Below are positions 47,001-58,800 of a DNA stretch of 64,000 nucleotides, in pieces (position 1 is the stretch's first letter; each line of letters opens with the position of its first letter). The stretch is taken from NCBI GenBank assembly GCA_951812925.1, contig OX638371.1:112491124-112555123 (forward strand), in the 5' to 3' direction. Under the pieces are notes generated by a model that did no database searches, was not told where the DNA came from, and was given only the letters and a program-made list of their open reading frames with translations. A program made the translations under genes and the position numbers. Source of the stretch: Calliopum simillimum. Lineage: Eukaryota; Arthropoda; Insecta; Diptera; Lauxaniidae.

Positions 47001-48285
47001 ATTTTTTATAATTATGAAAAATGTCCGTACCCCACAGGGTTTTGGGCCTAGTTTTTTAAGCAATATAATTTTTTTCAAACTCTTCAGAAGGGCCGGGAAC
47101 ACCCCTGACAGTTTCCAAAAATTACAATGACAATTTTCAAATATTTTTTAGATGTTACGACCGATTTAGATGTTTCCCTTAAAGCTAGGACAGTAAAATT
47201 TTGCCATAAAATTTTCCTGATGGAGTAATACAACAAAAGAAGAATTTTAAAAAATGCGATGTTTGATTTTCTAAGCATGTATGGCGCTATATACAATAAG
47301 GAATATGTGTTACTCAAATTAGAAAAAAAATTCGCTTACCTCCATCGTGCCCAGCGGCAAACAGATTTAAAGTGGGATGTGCAGTTAGTATCCAAAAGCG
47401 TTCACCATCACGACGGAAGGTATATAAGCATTGACGCTTTGTCATATCCCAGACGCGTATGCTGCGATCCTCACCATTAGAAATAATTAAATCCTGTCTA
47501 GGGTGAAATAATACACATGAAACGTTGTTGTAATGACCACGGCAAGTATCCACTTCCCATGCTTTGTATTCATTCATGCGCCACAATTTAATTAAACGAT
47601 CGTCAGCGCCAGATACAATAAGCGGTAAGGTTGGATGGAAGCTTGCCCAGTTTACACCACGATCATGCCCTTCTAAAACATGTTTAACAACTGCATCAGC
47701 TTGTCCAAAAAGGTCGGTAGCGCCTGGGTGTCCTTTTAGATGTTCATCAAGACCCCCCGGACCGGGTGCAACATTTTTCTTTCGCAAACCAGAAATGTCC
47801 CAAACGCGTACTGTTTGATCTAATGAAGCTGAAACAATTTGATCCTCAGTAGGATGAAATTGAGCGCACATCACATAGTGGTTATGACCGGTTAGCACAC
47901 AAATGCAATTACGTGATTGCCAGTTCCAAATGCGTATTGTCTGATCATCAGAAGCGCTTAAAATCCATGGATATTCATGATGGAACGCAACGGTGCGCAC
48001 ATAATCCAAATGCGCCAATAAAGTGAAAATACAGCGGCGCTGCTTATAATTCCATACTTTAATCTTGTAGTCGTCACCTCCAGAAACGAAAAGCGGCATT
48101 TGACAATGGAACGCTACACTGCGCACGGGGCCATCATGTTCATCGAATTTTTCCAATAATGTGTGCATGCGATAGTCCCATAATTGGATAACGCCGCTAT
48201 GCAAACTCACTAAAATCCAAGGACGTTTTGGGTGAAAAGACAAGCCTTTTACACGAGCCGACTTTGATTCGAAATTGGTTAACAT
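44033..48285 (-). CDS. alphaCOP: Alpha-COP, COPI coatomer subunit alpha, two coding exons
   Basis: Exon 1 is 48285-47340 and exon 2 is 46794-44033 (544-bp intron, GTAAGC donor, TTTTAG acceptor). They join at GHDGG/MVVFK into 1235 codons plus stop, matching the family length of about 1225-1235. The N-terminus [20 protein letters not shown] is nearly identical to human COPA and opens a six- to seven-bladed WD40 propeller ([39 protein letters not shown]). A second propeller, an alpha-solenoid ([20 protein letters not shown]), an acidic linker and the COPI C-terminal domain (ending [11 protein letters not shown]) follow. Alpha-COP binds dilysine cargo signals and builds the COPI coat for Golgi-to-ER transport. 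Upstream in-frame codons to 48363 are probably 5' UTR. A GTATGT donor near 48502 may mark a UTR intron. The intron carries a 48-bp copy of exon 2 sequence. Confidence 0.96.
46929..46976 (-). repeat. 48-bp copy of alpha-COP exon 2 inside its own intron
   Basis: Bases 46929-46976 match 46616-46663 of exon 2 at 46 of 48 positions in the same orientation, encoding a partial [16 protein letters not shown] where the exon encodes [16 protein letters not shown]. The flanks do not match. It is a short segmental duplication about 313 bp from its source and is not part of the coding frame. Confidence 0.85.
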
Positions 48286-49700
48286 TTTACTTGGATTAAT
48301 ATTGGTGTTTCGCTTTTTTTTTTCTCTATTTGGGCAATCAATCCGTGGTGGCACTTTTTTCAATGTGCCTTTTATTTAACAATTTAATTCTATCAAAACA
48401 AAAGAATTGAAAATAATATTAATTAATTATTAAACAAGCACTTTAAAATCCAATTACTTAATTTTATTTATTATTTGTGTAATTATTTGTTAAAAACATA
48501 CCTTTTGTGAAAATTTTTCTTATGAGTTGTCAATTCGTTTTTAGTGACACGTCAATTTATTCTATTACAATAAACGTCAAATTTTCTTTCTTCAGTTTAT
48601 ATCATTTTTGTGTGTGTTCTCGTTCATTGTCAGAACGCAATTTGTAAAAAAGTATTTTTAAATTTTTTTTTTTTTTTAAATTTTGAAAAAAAACACTGTT
48701 TTTTGTATATTTTTGCGAAGAGAAGCTTTAGATTGTTTGTCAAAAGTTCACAGATATGTGTTTAACCAGAAATTGTCGTGTTCCTGTAATTTTGAAGTAC
48801 TTTTTCCTGTATGTTTATTAGCGGCTTTCCATAAACTTCGGGAAGCCCGATGGGAAAAGAGACCGTGATCATATAGATCGAGCCATAGTTCAATAACAAC
48901 CATGGATTCAACCATGGATCGAGCTAAGTTATTTTATCAAAATTCCAGCGATGTAATAGAGCTGGTTCACACGACAGACAGGATAGTAGCGCAACTATCT
49001 GATTCTCCATTGCGGCATTGCGATTTGCTCGTCTGTCGGTAGAACTCTGAAATGTAAGATTTCTGTGACTATTCTGAACAACTTTTTCTATTGCTATTTA
49101 TCGAAATTCACAAAACCAACGGAGTTATTTGAGCCGTTAATTTTGAAAGTGAGAAAACGAGTCAAAATAAAAAATAAGTGATTTATGTGATTTTAAAACG
49201 CGTGCAATGGTAAAAGTAGTGTCATACACATTTTGTGCCATAATGATTGGTTATTTAACAAATCACTTATTTTCAAGGTGAAGCAAGTCCACAGTAATGT
49301 CAGACACATTTTATGCCATAATGCATATCATTTTTCAACTTAATGGGTGGTATTAACAAAAAATAGCAATTGCTTCAAGATAAGTCTCGTAGCAAAGTAA
49401 ATGCAAATAGCATTTGCTTAGAATTGGTATGAATAAAATTATACTTGCTATAGCAAGTTCGAAAATTCAAAACTAGCAATTGCTTAAAATTTAAAACGTC
49501 AAATTTGAAATTTCAAAATAATAAAAATGAAATAAATAAATACAAATTTGGATACACCCTGGTCTTTTGGATTTTAACCACTAATTTAATTTCTACCTGA
49601 TATTTTGGATACTTCCTGAAAAATTGGATACAACGTAATTTTTTGGATACAACCTGGCGATATGATCATTTATGTTCAGCCAACCTAAATCAACAATTCT

Positions 49701-51984
49701 GTGGTGATAAGGAAAAACTGCTTAAGTCTGATTTTTTCGTTTTCCAGGAGATCACTTTTAAACTTAAAAGTTATTTCTGAAATTATTATGTAACCTCTAG
49801 TAAAATTTATCATTTTCCACAGAGCCTCTGCTGTTTAAGGGATAAATTGTTACATCTTTCAATATGTAAATCGCTCAAATTAATGAGTTATTCTGAAAAT
49901 AAAACTTAAGTGGGTTTTCCAAACTTCGCACAACCTATGTTCAAATAAGCTGTTTTTCCAAATTCAATATAATTTGAATTTCATGATATGTGGATATAAG
50001 ATGTTTTTCCAAATGCAATTCAATGAATTGTGAAAAATGTAAGCAATTCATTTGAGTAATAATAGTTTTATTTTCAAAGCTGTTAACTAAAAACATTCAA
50101 TAAACATAAGTAACAATATTAATCAATAAAATGGAAATCTTAGTTTTCGTTCACTGTATCTTCAACTAAATCAGGATGTATGTCTGGTGTTTCTTCGGTG
50201 ACGAGATTGTTGTAAAATGAATGAAAACATGGTTCAATGAACCGGAAGAGATTAATAAGATCTTTTTGCTTTTTTGACGAAATTTTTATTACAGCAGGTA
50301 GTTTAGGTATTTCGGTGAGGTTTCCAGTATTAATACCTCTTTTGAGAATATTAATGACTTTGAAAGGCTCCTGGTTGTCTAGAGAGGTTTTAAACTGTAT
50401 ATTACTAAAAGCTCTTTTTGAACACCGCAACCATTTCACGTCTTTCCACGTAAAGATTTTGAAATGTTTTTATTTCTCGAAATGAATTTTGATGTAGAAT
50501 AAGAAGAAAATTTAAGTCTTCTGAACTCATGTCAACGACTTCAAATTTATTTCTCACTCCAACGCTTCTTACGAAATTATACCAATCGCGAAGATGGTGT
50601 ATGTCCATTAGTGTGGTCCAAATTTTGTATGGAAAAACCAAAAATGTTAAAAAGTCAAGGTGCGCGCAATTTTTCTGAATCCTTAGATTCTGCTGATGAC
50701 AAAAAGTGCTTTGGAACCAAAAAAAAATTGCGTTTGGATATTCCGCAACCAGCTTGAAGGTACTTTGTTAGGAATTTTTGAGTTTTTTAGTACTTTTTTT
50801 AGTTTAAACGCTATATCTTTTTAACCAGATAAGATATTTGCAAAAATTTAATTTTTATAAGAATATTTTGAGCCAAATTCTGCATCAATAATAGTTAATC
50901 TACTCTTTCCCAATTTAGCGGCACTTTAAACTTAGAAATTTGTTAATTTTTTGAGGTGTTTGCACATTCAAGAACCAATTTTTTTCTTATTTTGCTCTAG
51001 AAAATTTTTTTTTATATTTTTATTTTTTTAGCATTAATTTATCTATTAACCGACTTCAACAGCTAAGCCAAAAGCTTCACTTTATTTACTAAAAACCGTA
51101 AAGTTTAATCAAATTTATCCAAAAAAAAACTTTGAGCTGTTTTGAAGGAATGTCATGATTCATGGCTCATGAACATAGTGCTTAGGAAAGAATTCTTGTT
51201 TTATCCCACACAATTACTGTTTTTGTTTGACTGTCTTTTTCCTCTAAAGGTTGCAAATGTTTGAGCAAGCACGAAGCAATTTCATTGCCTCCACGTTTGG
51301 CCAATGCTTCGTGCCACATAAAACAATATGGAATGATAGTTCTGCCATCGTGTACAGTTAAATTAAAAGTCCATAATTGCCTTTTATAAAAACTAATAGA
51401 AAAAACTATGTTTTTATATCACTTCTCATTTCCTATATTTTACTAAAAAATCGCTTATCTACTAATAAATATTAGATTCTGCAAAGGGAAAAACGTCTTC
51501 AATACATTTAGTAACCTCATTTGCTCTTATGAATTGCTTGGAAAAACCACTTAACTCACTCAAGAATTAATAAACAAAAATAATTCCTCTGGAAAAATAA
51601 CTTATCTCAAAATAATTTATATTACAGTCAATTGTGTACCTTGGAAAAAACGCTTATGTCGATATAAGCTGTTTTGGCGTTGTTTGTTGATGAGTATTTC
51701 AACTCTATATTTTGATTTAGAAAAAAAACTTAAGTTGTTTTAAGCTCTTATTCCTTAACACAATTTCAAATACCTCAAATCATAGCCCGACTTAAGTTAT
51801 TATTCCAAATGAGATTGTACGTCTTAATGAGATAAGTCAAATTTCCCCCATCCATAGCTTTCCCAAGAATTATACAATGTTATTCAAATTTTGTTCAGGG
51901 ATACTTTTGAATACTGCGAACGTCGTGGTGTTCTTAACTCAATTTTTGCTTAAGTCGACTTAAGCAGTTTTTCCTTCCTGCCAC
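49701..51984 (-). mobile_element. Decayed DNA transposon with transposase-like remnants, family unnamed
   Basis: Termini are GTGGTGATAAGGAAAAACTG and, complemented, GTGGCAGGAAGGAAAAACTG, continuing to CTTAAGTC on both sides. Minus-strand fragments look like one broken protein. Near 51370-51180 there is NLTVHDGRTIIPYCFMWHEA followed by AKRGGNEIASCLLKHL. At 50641-50405 there is HLRDWYNFVRSVGVRNKFEV. After a frameshift, at 50439-50140, come KWLRCSKRA and SSKKQKDLINLFRFIEPCFH. I recall the same block order in a family of insect transposase-like proteins, but I cannot name the superfamily. The 226-bp element at 22874-23099 has the same ends. Confidence 0.6.
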
Positions 51985-52029
51985 AGAATTAAAAAAAAAA
52001 AAAAAAAATAAATACAAAAAAATTCCAAA

Positions 52030-52615
52030 AACTAATATTGGAGACACTGCTCGTAGAAATCGTAGAAACATGCAGTTTTAAAATTCTTCACGATAACCCC
52101 TTGGCATAACTAAAGAACGTTAGTTCTAACAAGAGTATGTAGTGGCACAAACAGGCACACCATCACCTAAGAAGCTTAAGGTGTCACAGTCGGCTGGAAA
52201 AATCATTGGCTACAGTCTTTTTGGACTCAGAAGGGATCCTGTCGATCGATTACAAAGATGAAGTTATCTCAATAACCGGAGAATACTACGGTTCAATCTC
52301 AGTGCGGTTCACGGAAACCGTTTGAGAAAAAAGATGAAGAATATTGGCCAAAGGTGTTCTCTTTCTACATGAAAATGTGTCTATTTACAAATGCCGTGTT
52401 GCGATGGCCGCACTGCAAAAGGTGGGCTTTGGCTCATCCACCCTACAGTCCTGACCTGGCTCCCAACAATCATTATCTATTCCCAAACTGGAATGAAGAA
52501 TGAAGTTAAGAGAAAGCAGAATATATTGAAAGGAAAACATAAATTTGTATTTTTATTTCCACTCCTTGCCCCCACTCCAAGGACTTACAAACTTCCCCTC
52601 GTAGTTGCAAAGTAC
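52030..52615 (+). pseudogene. Decayed, truncated mariner (second copy)
   Basis: Frames give a central SPKKLKVSQSAGKIIGYSLF-like block, then AKGVLFLHENV and the HPPYSPDLAP-like block near 52430-52470, in mariner order. The N-terminal half is missing. The 3' end AGAATATATTGAAAGGAAAA and the following CACTCCTTGCCCCCACTCC match the end of the copy at 20405-21540. It is inactive. Confidence 0.65.
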
Positions 52616-54065
52616 AACAGTTTTTTTGGAATAACTTGAGTAAAAAAAAATTGTGAAATATGTGATATGTTCCAAATTGATGTCAAAAAGGTACAGCATA
52701 AATTTGAGCACTGTACTTTTGGAGGAAATTTTGTTGACTTTAGTTTATTTTAGCGCAATCTTATATAGTTTTTTAAGCCTTGTTGATTTTACTACTGCTT
52801 TTTTTATTGCAATCAAAAAGTTTCTCGCGAATATGGTTTTTGAGATTTGGACATGGGGTGGACTAGAAAAATATTATAGCCATATGGATGAGAAAGCTTC
52901 AAAATTGGTGATTAGAAGTTTTTAATCTAAAGCACGGTTTTTAAGACATGACGATTTTTCGGAAGTTTGAACTTTTATCTAAGTTTGAACTTTAATCTAA
53001 TTTGGCGATTTAAGCAGTTTTTTTTCTTAAGAAAATTGCGGAAACCAAAAGAGAACAAGATTTTTGTATTATTTATGTGAAAAAAAGTACGTAGCAAACT
53101 CTCGTAGTCAGCCAAAGAGCAGACTCAGAACATTGAAGCAAATGCTACGATTTACGATTTTTTATTCATATCAATTTAAGCAAAAGCAAATTTCGAACAT
53201 AGCAAATGCTATAATCTATTTTTTCACATACGAATTGAAGTAAACGCTAAAAATTGAAGCAATTGCTTTGGATATTAGCAAAGTAAAGTTTTATTAATAC
53301 GACCCGTTGCTTAATTTCACACAGTCAAGTAAACTTTTTGTGAACACAAAGATCAATTTCATTTATTTCTAACAAAATGACAGCCAATTCATATTATGAC
53401 ATTAATTTTGTCCCGCTATCCCACTTTCAAAATTAACGGCACAAAAAACTCCGTTGGATATAGAAAAAGTTATTCAGAACAATCTTACGAATCTTATACT
53501 TTTTGGTGTTGTACCGATTTTTACCCAACATGTAGAATAAAATCACGAAGAGGTTATTGAAGACTTATATACACATATAAGGTAGATGATTGTCATATAT
53601 TTTAAAGATTATCTCAGATAATGCCATGAAGTTACACGCAATGTTTAGATGGTCGAATTGTGTAAAAACTGTTAGATATGATTAAATTCGACTGCATTCA
53701 TGCCTACGCATAGTATTTATAAAGATAATTTTGTTAAATTTTAAAGTACAATGAGGTCGAAGAATGACGATATGATTATTTATCCAATTGTTAGGAATAC
53801 ACATAGGTTGGGCGATAATTTCATTCGTACTGTGTATGGTCACCGGAAGATCTAACACCTGTCACTTCTTTTTACTTCGCGTATCTTTCTTTTATCGCAT
53901 TTCATTTTACATCGTATTTTTGACAAGCGATTGAGTATTGCTTGGGTTCTTCTCTACGAAACAATAGTATTTTTTATTAATTTCATTCAAAGGATGCAAA
54001 AATCGTCATACATCACGCGAGAGGATTCCCGGGAGCATCTTCCCTCGAAAACTAATACGGTAAAC

Positions 54066-54734
54066 ATGAAAAAGCGTACACTTGCGGGTAGTGTGGGCGT
54101 TGGCGTATTTGTTGTCGCTTTCATTGCAATTGTAGTAGCTTTTGCCACACCCAGTTGGTTAGTAAGTGATTATCGTATTACGGGCGCCAAATTGGATCGA
54201 CTGGGACTGTGGGTGCACTGCTTCCGCTCGTTACCAGATGTTAACGATGACAGCCAGCGGCGTTTCTTTGTTGGGTGCCGTTGGGTATACGATCCCTTCA
54301 CCACAGGATATGACGAAATTCGAGGTTTTCTTTTGCCTGGATTCATGATTGCAACGCAATTTTTTTACACGCTTTGCTTTATTGGAGCTCTGCCCTCACT
54401 GGTCGGTGTGCTTATATTCTTCCTTTGTGCAGGACCTGATCAAAAACACTTTATTTTACTCATTCGCCTAATTGGCTATGTTACGTTGGCGACAGGCACA
54501 GCGGGATCAATTGGTGTAATAATATTCGCCTGCTTTGGAAATCGTAACGGATGGATGCCAGAACATGCCAATAATTGGTTTGGATGGTCGTTTGTCTTAG
54601 CTTGCGTAGGGTCTGTGTTTGCTCTTGTGGCTGCGGTGCTCTTTCTTACTGAGGCCAACGTACAGGAACGTAAGCGCCGTGAGTTCAAGGAGTCGCAAAC
54701 ACGTTTTGAATTAGTGCGCGGAGGCAGCAACTGA
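54066..54734 (+). CDS. Claudin-family septate-junction protein
   Basis: A single exon of 222 codons starts at MKKRT in the context AAACATG, a good fly initiation site. In-frame ATGs upstream at 53931 and 53988 would add hydrophilic residues and are probably 5' UTR. There are four membrane segments (about residues 6-28, 92-120, 128-157, 172-196). The first extracellular loop has the claudin signature: W31, GLW at 47-49, C52 and C71. The tail is short and charged and ends GGSN. Insect claudins (Sinuous, Megatrachea, Kune-kune) build septate junctions and control tracheal tube size. Sinuous is my best guess by overall look, but I cannot confirm the orthologue. Confidence 0.82.
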   Translation: MKKRTLAGSVGVGVFVVAFIAIVVAFATPSWLVSDYRITGAKLDRLGLWVHCFRSLPDVNDDSQRRFFVGCRWVYDPFTTGYDEIRGFLLPGFMIATQFFYTLCFIGALPSLVGVLIFFLCAGPDQKHFILLIRLIGYVTLATGTAGSIGVIIFACFGNRNGWMPEHANNWFGWSFVLACVGSVFALVAAVLFLTEANVQERKRREFKESQTRFELVRGGSN

Positions 54735-56925
54735 TGACGGTTTATTAAAGACGCTACAATCAGTACCAGCCAAATTTACAAGGTGATTATATTTTGTGGC
54801 GTAAAAAAAACTAATTAATAATTTTTTTATTTTCAATGAAACCAATTTATAGTTTTCAATAGTAATATGAACTCTTTTGTTTTCATTTAAAGAACTTGAG
54901 CGCTGGCATATTTAGAAAGTTGTTCATATTATCCCTTTAAGATCGTTTTGAATTGTATGAAGTTGTACAAAAAAGGAAAGATCGTATCAAACCACTCATT
55001 GAAAAGAAAAACCACTTTTCATTTGAAAATAATGCATTTTTAGACGGATTTCTTTGTTAGCCTATACATAGTGGCGCCAATGACCATAACTGTTATTGAC
55101 TCTCTATCGTTATTATGTAAATAACACAATTGAAACAACTTTTCGTAAGTTCAGACAATTCTTCCCAGAATATTGCATTCTCATGGACAACTTTGCAGCA
55201 GTTAAAATTTTCTTTAAATCAATTAATTTTTTAAAAGAAAAAAAGATTTTTCGGAACAACTATTGAAAACAAAAAAATTTTAAGGAGTATAATTAAAATT
55301 CTTGAACAAACATTCCATTTATTCCGTCCTTTTAATGCTGAACAAAAAAAAATCGAAATGAAAATTTTTACATTAAACTAGTTGTATAAAAAGTAGTAGT
55401 AAGTTTATGCAATTTTTTCGAATCCGTGTACTTTACACATACATATATACATAGTTATCAATCTCTATCAAAGTAGGAGCCAAAATGTTTAAGAATCTCA
55501 TGTTGCCTTTAAACATCCTGTTTCAAATAATCCATAGACTTTCAGTTGGTACTTACAAAATATGCTATTACATAAATAATACTTATACTGAATATTTCAT
55601 ATACATAAATACATAATAAAAAAAAGACTGACTGAATTCTACTCCCTTTTGTTTACCATATTTGATCACAAGAGCAACGAATATTTTCAAAGTGCTAAGA
55701 CTACAACTTAAAAAACCTCAATTTTAAATTAATTGACCACAACTTAAAATACATACAAACATATATTTTTGATTATTTAAAGTTATATTAATTTTTTTTT
55801 TTTTTGCAATTCCTCAAATGATTCATTGCATTGATTAATTTAAATATGCGAAATTGCATATGTATACAATTGATACTTGACTCATATTTGTTTCTATCTT
55901 TAAAGTCATTGCTTAATTGCTGCTAATTCGTACACTTTTTGTTACATTCAATGCCCTCTGTTTGTGAAGGCTTAAAAAATTACTTTTTAAGTTCTGTTGG
56001 TATCTTGAATAATGAATCTCATTTAATGTTGTCATAAGAATCATTGCGTGCAAAAAATTTAAACGGCTTTTCTTTTTTAAAATATATACATATTGTGCCT
56101 TCATAGTAATAGTTGTAGGATTTAAATTGATTTTGTACAGAAGTCTTTTGCACGCAATGCCATCAAAATCAACCAATTGCATAAACGTCTACTAACGTTA
56201 GTTGTTTAAGTTTAAAAGTAAGTAATTATATTCTTTACACTTTTATATACAATTTAAAACCGCACAATTTTAATATTCAAAAAAATATAAAAAGAAAACG
56301 TGTCTTATTGTACAAAAAATAAAAAGAAAATCATATTGCAATACGTAAATTTTTTTTATGTAAATTTGACATTCCGATAATTGTAAAGTTCAAAATATAA
56401 AAGTTTTATATAAGAGCTCAATAAAATTAACATTTAAACATTTAAAAAAGCTATACATTTATGTAATTCAAATATTATTCCGTCCTTAGAATAGAAGTTA
56501 TATTTTGTTCTATAAACGACAAAATATAACATTCGACAAATTTTTTTTAAACAAATAAATAAAAAACTTATATTAAAAACAATTTGTTTAATCATTTTAT
56601 CATTAATGAGTACAGTCATGTTTCAAATATAGTCCAGTGGGTGGTCTAAGTGTTGTATATTACTCAAAAAGCGACAAGTTGTCAGGCGATCTAACTCTTT
56701 GAGTGTGTAGGAGCTCAATTTGAATATATCTTATTTGTTTGCTTGCTGCTCCGAAGTGAGTTTTTATTATTTTATTTCTTTTGACAAACATTTATCATTT
56801 ATAAAACTACTACGATACTACAATACTTCCTTTTTTTAATTTTAAATTTGTTATGTTTACATATTGCGTATTAATGCTTTCATTTGAATCGATGTTCAGA
56901 CATAATCTTGTAAACGTGTTGACCG
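54735..56925. other. Gene-free AT-rich DNA
   Basis: This includes the presumed claudin 3' UTR. I see no gene, transposon end or strong repeat. Minus-strand open frames near 55913 and 56434 are short and low in complexity. Confidence 0.5.
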
Positions 56926-58800
56926 TTACCTGAAGCGCTTTTTGACCGGTTCTCCTTCCGACATTGGTGTAATTGATGATGCATTTGACGATGATGGACC
57001 ATCGTTTTTGATCTTTTTCAGGTGAGATGCGTTGCGCCGATAAAACTTACCATCTTCTGAGGACTGTACGATGACTTCTCCGTTTTTTCGACCGATAACC
57101 GTATGGATAACTGGGTCAAAGTTCGATTCGAGTTTGTTACGTTTTACCATACGCTTGACTACCACTTCATCACCTTCCTTTATGTCAATTGGCTTGGCAT
57201 TTCGCCGTTGGTCACCATATTCTTTCCCTTTTTCTTTTTTTTCTTTGTCCTTGTCACGTATCGATTCGTCCAGCTCAATTGGTTCATCAATAAATGGAAT
57301 CTTATCACGAATTTTCCGATTAAACATTAATTCTGCCGGTGATTTCAATGTTGTCGTGTGTGGGGTGACTCGATACATGAGCAAATAGTCTTGCAAATCG
57401 TCCATCCAATTCTCACCTTCATTTTGGCTGATTATCAATCGTTTTAGTAACGATCTGTTCTGCCGTTCTACTTCGCCATTTTGTTGCGGCCAATATGGAA
57501 TAGTGTTGATCAGTTGAATATTAAATATTTCACAAAAATCGGTTAACTTGTCTCCAATGAATTGTTTTGCATTGTCGGCTGTAATTGAAATCGGCTTGCC
57601 AAATCGGGAGAAAATGATTCGTAAACGTTTAATTGCCTCGTCAGCAGTGATATGCTTCATTATTTCGACCTCAACGAAACGACTATAATAGTCAACGATG
57701 ACGAAGAGATGGTGTCCAGATGGTAGTGGGCCCATAAAATCCATTGCAAGATGATCCCAAGCCCGTTGTGGTAATTCTTTTCGAATCATTGGTTCCGGTG
57801 GTGATGGTGCTGACACCAAAATACAACTACGACAATTTTTTACATATTTTTCTGCGTTGTCATCTATTTTGGGCCACCATACTTTTGATCGCAAGCGTTG
57901 TTTCATAACACACATTCCAGGATGTCCTTCGTGCGCCAATTGGATTGTTTGTTCACGTAACGAAGTTGGCATCACAATCCGAGTACCTCTCAACAGGACA
58001 TCACCAGCAAAACACAATTCAGTCGCAAACAATTTGAATGATTTCAGCTCTTCAGACCATTCGTTATTGTATAATGCTGTTCTCACAGCTACTATAAGAG
58101 GATCATTTCGTGAATGTTCGATGATTTCACTGATTTTCAATGCTTTTGGTGTCGCCTGTTCAGCCACCCAATTGACGTAGTGTTCGGCGTTTTCATCGAA
58201 TGTAGATGCTGGTTCACCTTCCATAACCAAACGTGAAAGAGGATCGGCAATATTACCTTTGCCACTTTTATAGACAATTTTGTATCGTTACGACTGCAAC
58301 CGAAGTACCCATCTTTCAATTCGAGCGCATGGCTTTGATTTGGCTCCGAAAATTGTTTCTAATGGCTTGTGATCAGTTACCAATTCAAACAATCGACCAA
58401 AAAGATAATAATGAAATCTTTCGACAGCCCACACCAGTGCTAATGCTTCTTTTTCCGTTTGACAATATCTCTTTTCGACATCTGACAAACTTTTGCTGGC
58501 GTATGAAATAATTCTTGGGCCTTTTTCATTGTATTGTATCAATACCGCACCTAAGCCAACAGGACTTGCATCAGCAAATAGTTGAGTTTTGTCGTTGACA
58601 TCATAGTATCCTAAAGTCATTTCAGTGGACATGATCTCTTTAAGTTTCTGAAATGCTACTTCTTGTTCACTTTCCCAACGAAATGTTTCATTTTTCCGTG
58701 TCAATTTTCGCAATGCATCTGTGATAGTAGCTAAATCTGGTAGAAATTTACCCACATACGTTACCAAACCCAAAAAGCTTCTGACTTCTTCGCTGTTCTT
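56926..58800 (-). pseudogene. Ty3/Gypsy-type pol remnant: RNase H and integrase
   Basis: One frame runs from about 58800 to the stop at 56926 with a single in-frame TAA near 58276. It covers the end of reverse transcriptase and the RNase H domain (SFLGLVTYVGKFLPDL, TQLFADASPVGLGAVL, KEALALVWAVERFHYYLFG, VTDHKPLETIFG). Integrase follows: the HHCC zinc finger (HEGHPG..NCRSC), DDE residues in MDFMGPL, TADNAKQF and NGEVERQN, and a C-terminal KEGDEVVVKR-like domain. Gag, protease and most of RT are missing, and no LTRs were identified. With only one stop it is young but 5'-truncated. It could be domesticated integrase, but nothing shows that. Confidence 0.88.

Larger units (their letters stand above)
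49345..53305. mobile_element. Outer nested element with GGGT(G/C)GTATTAA termini
   Basis: The left end GGGTGGTATTAACAAAA and the complemented right end GGGTCGTATTAATAAAA face each other nearly 4 kb apart. Just inside each end are AGCAATTGCTTCAA and related AGCATTTGCT words. The interior is occupied by a second transposon (49701-51984) and a mariner remnant (52030-52615). The outer flanks belong to the GGCAAAAGTAAT MITE family, with CTTAAT next to both ends as a possible target duplication. Confidence 0.6.
48286..53930. other. Intergenic region between alpha-COP and the claudin gene
   Basis: The first few hundred bases carry the alpha-COP 5' UTR and promoter zone. From about 49200 to 53420 it is a nest of transposons, listed separately. 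The rest to 53930 is AT-rich and probably includes the claudin 5' UTR. The open frame at 48683-48868 has no recognisable feature. Confidence 0.6.

Noticed and set aside
57071..58511. Plus-strand open frames across the Gypsy remnant
   Set aside because: They are antisense to the RNase H and integrase frames, which carry the recognisable motifs.
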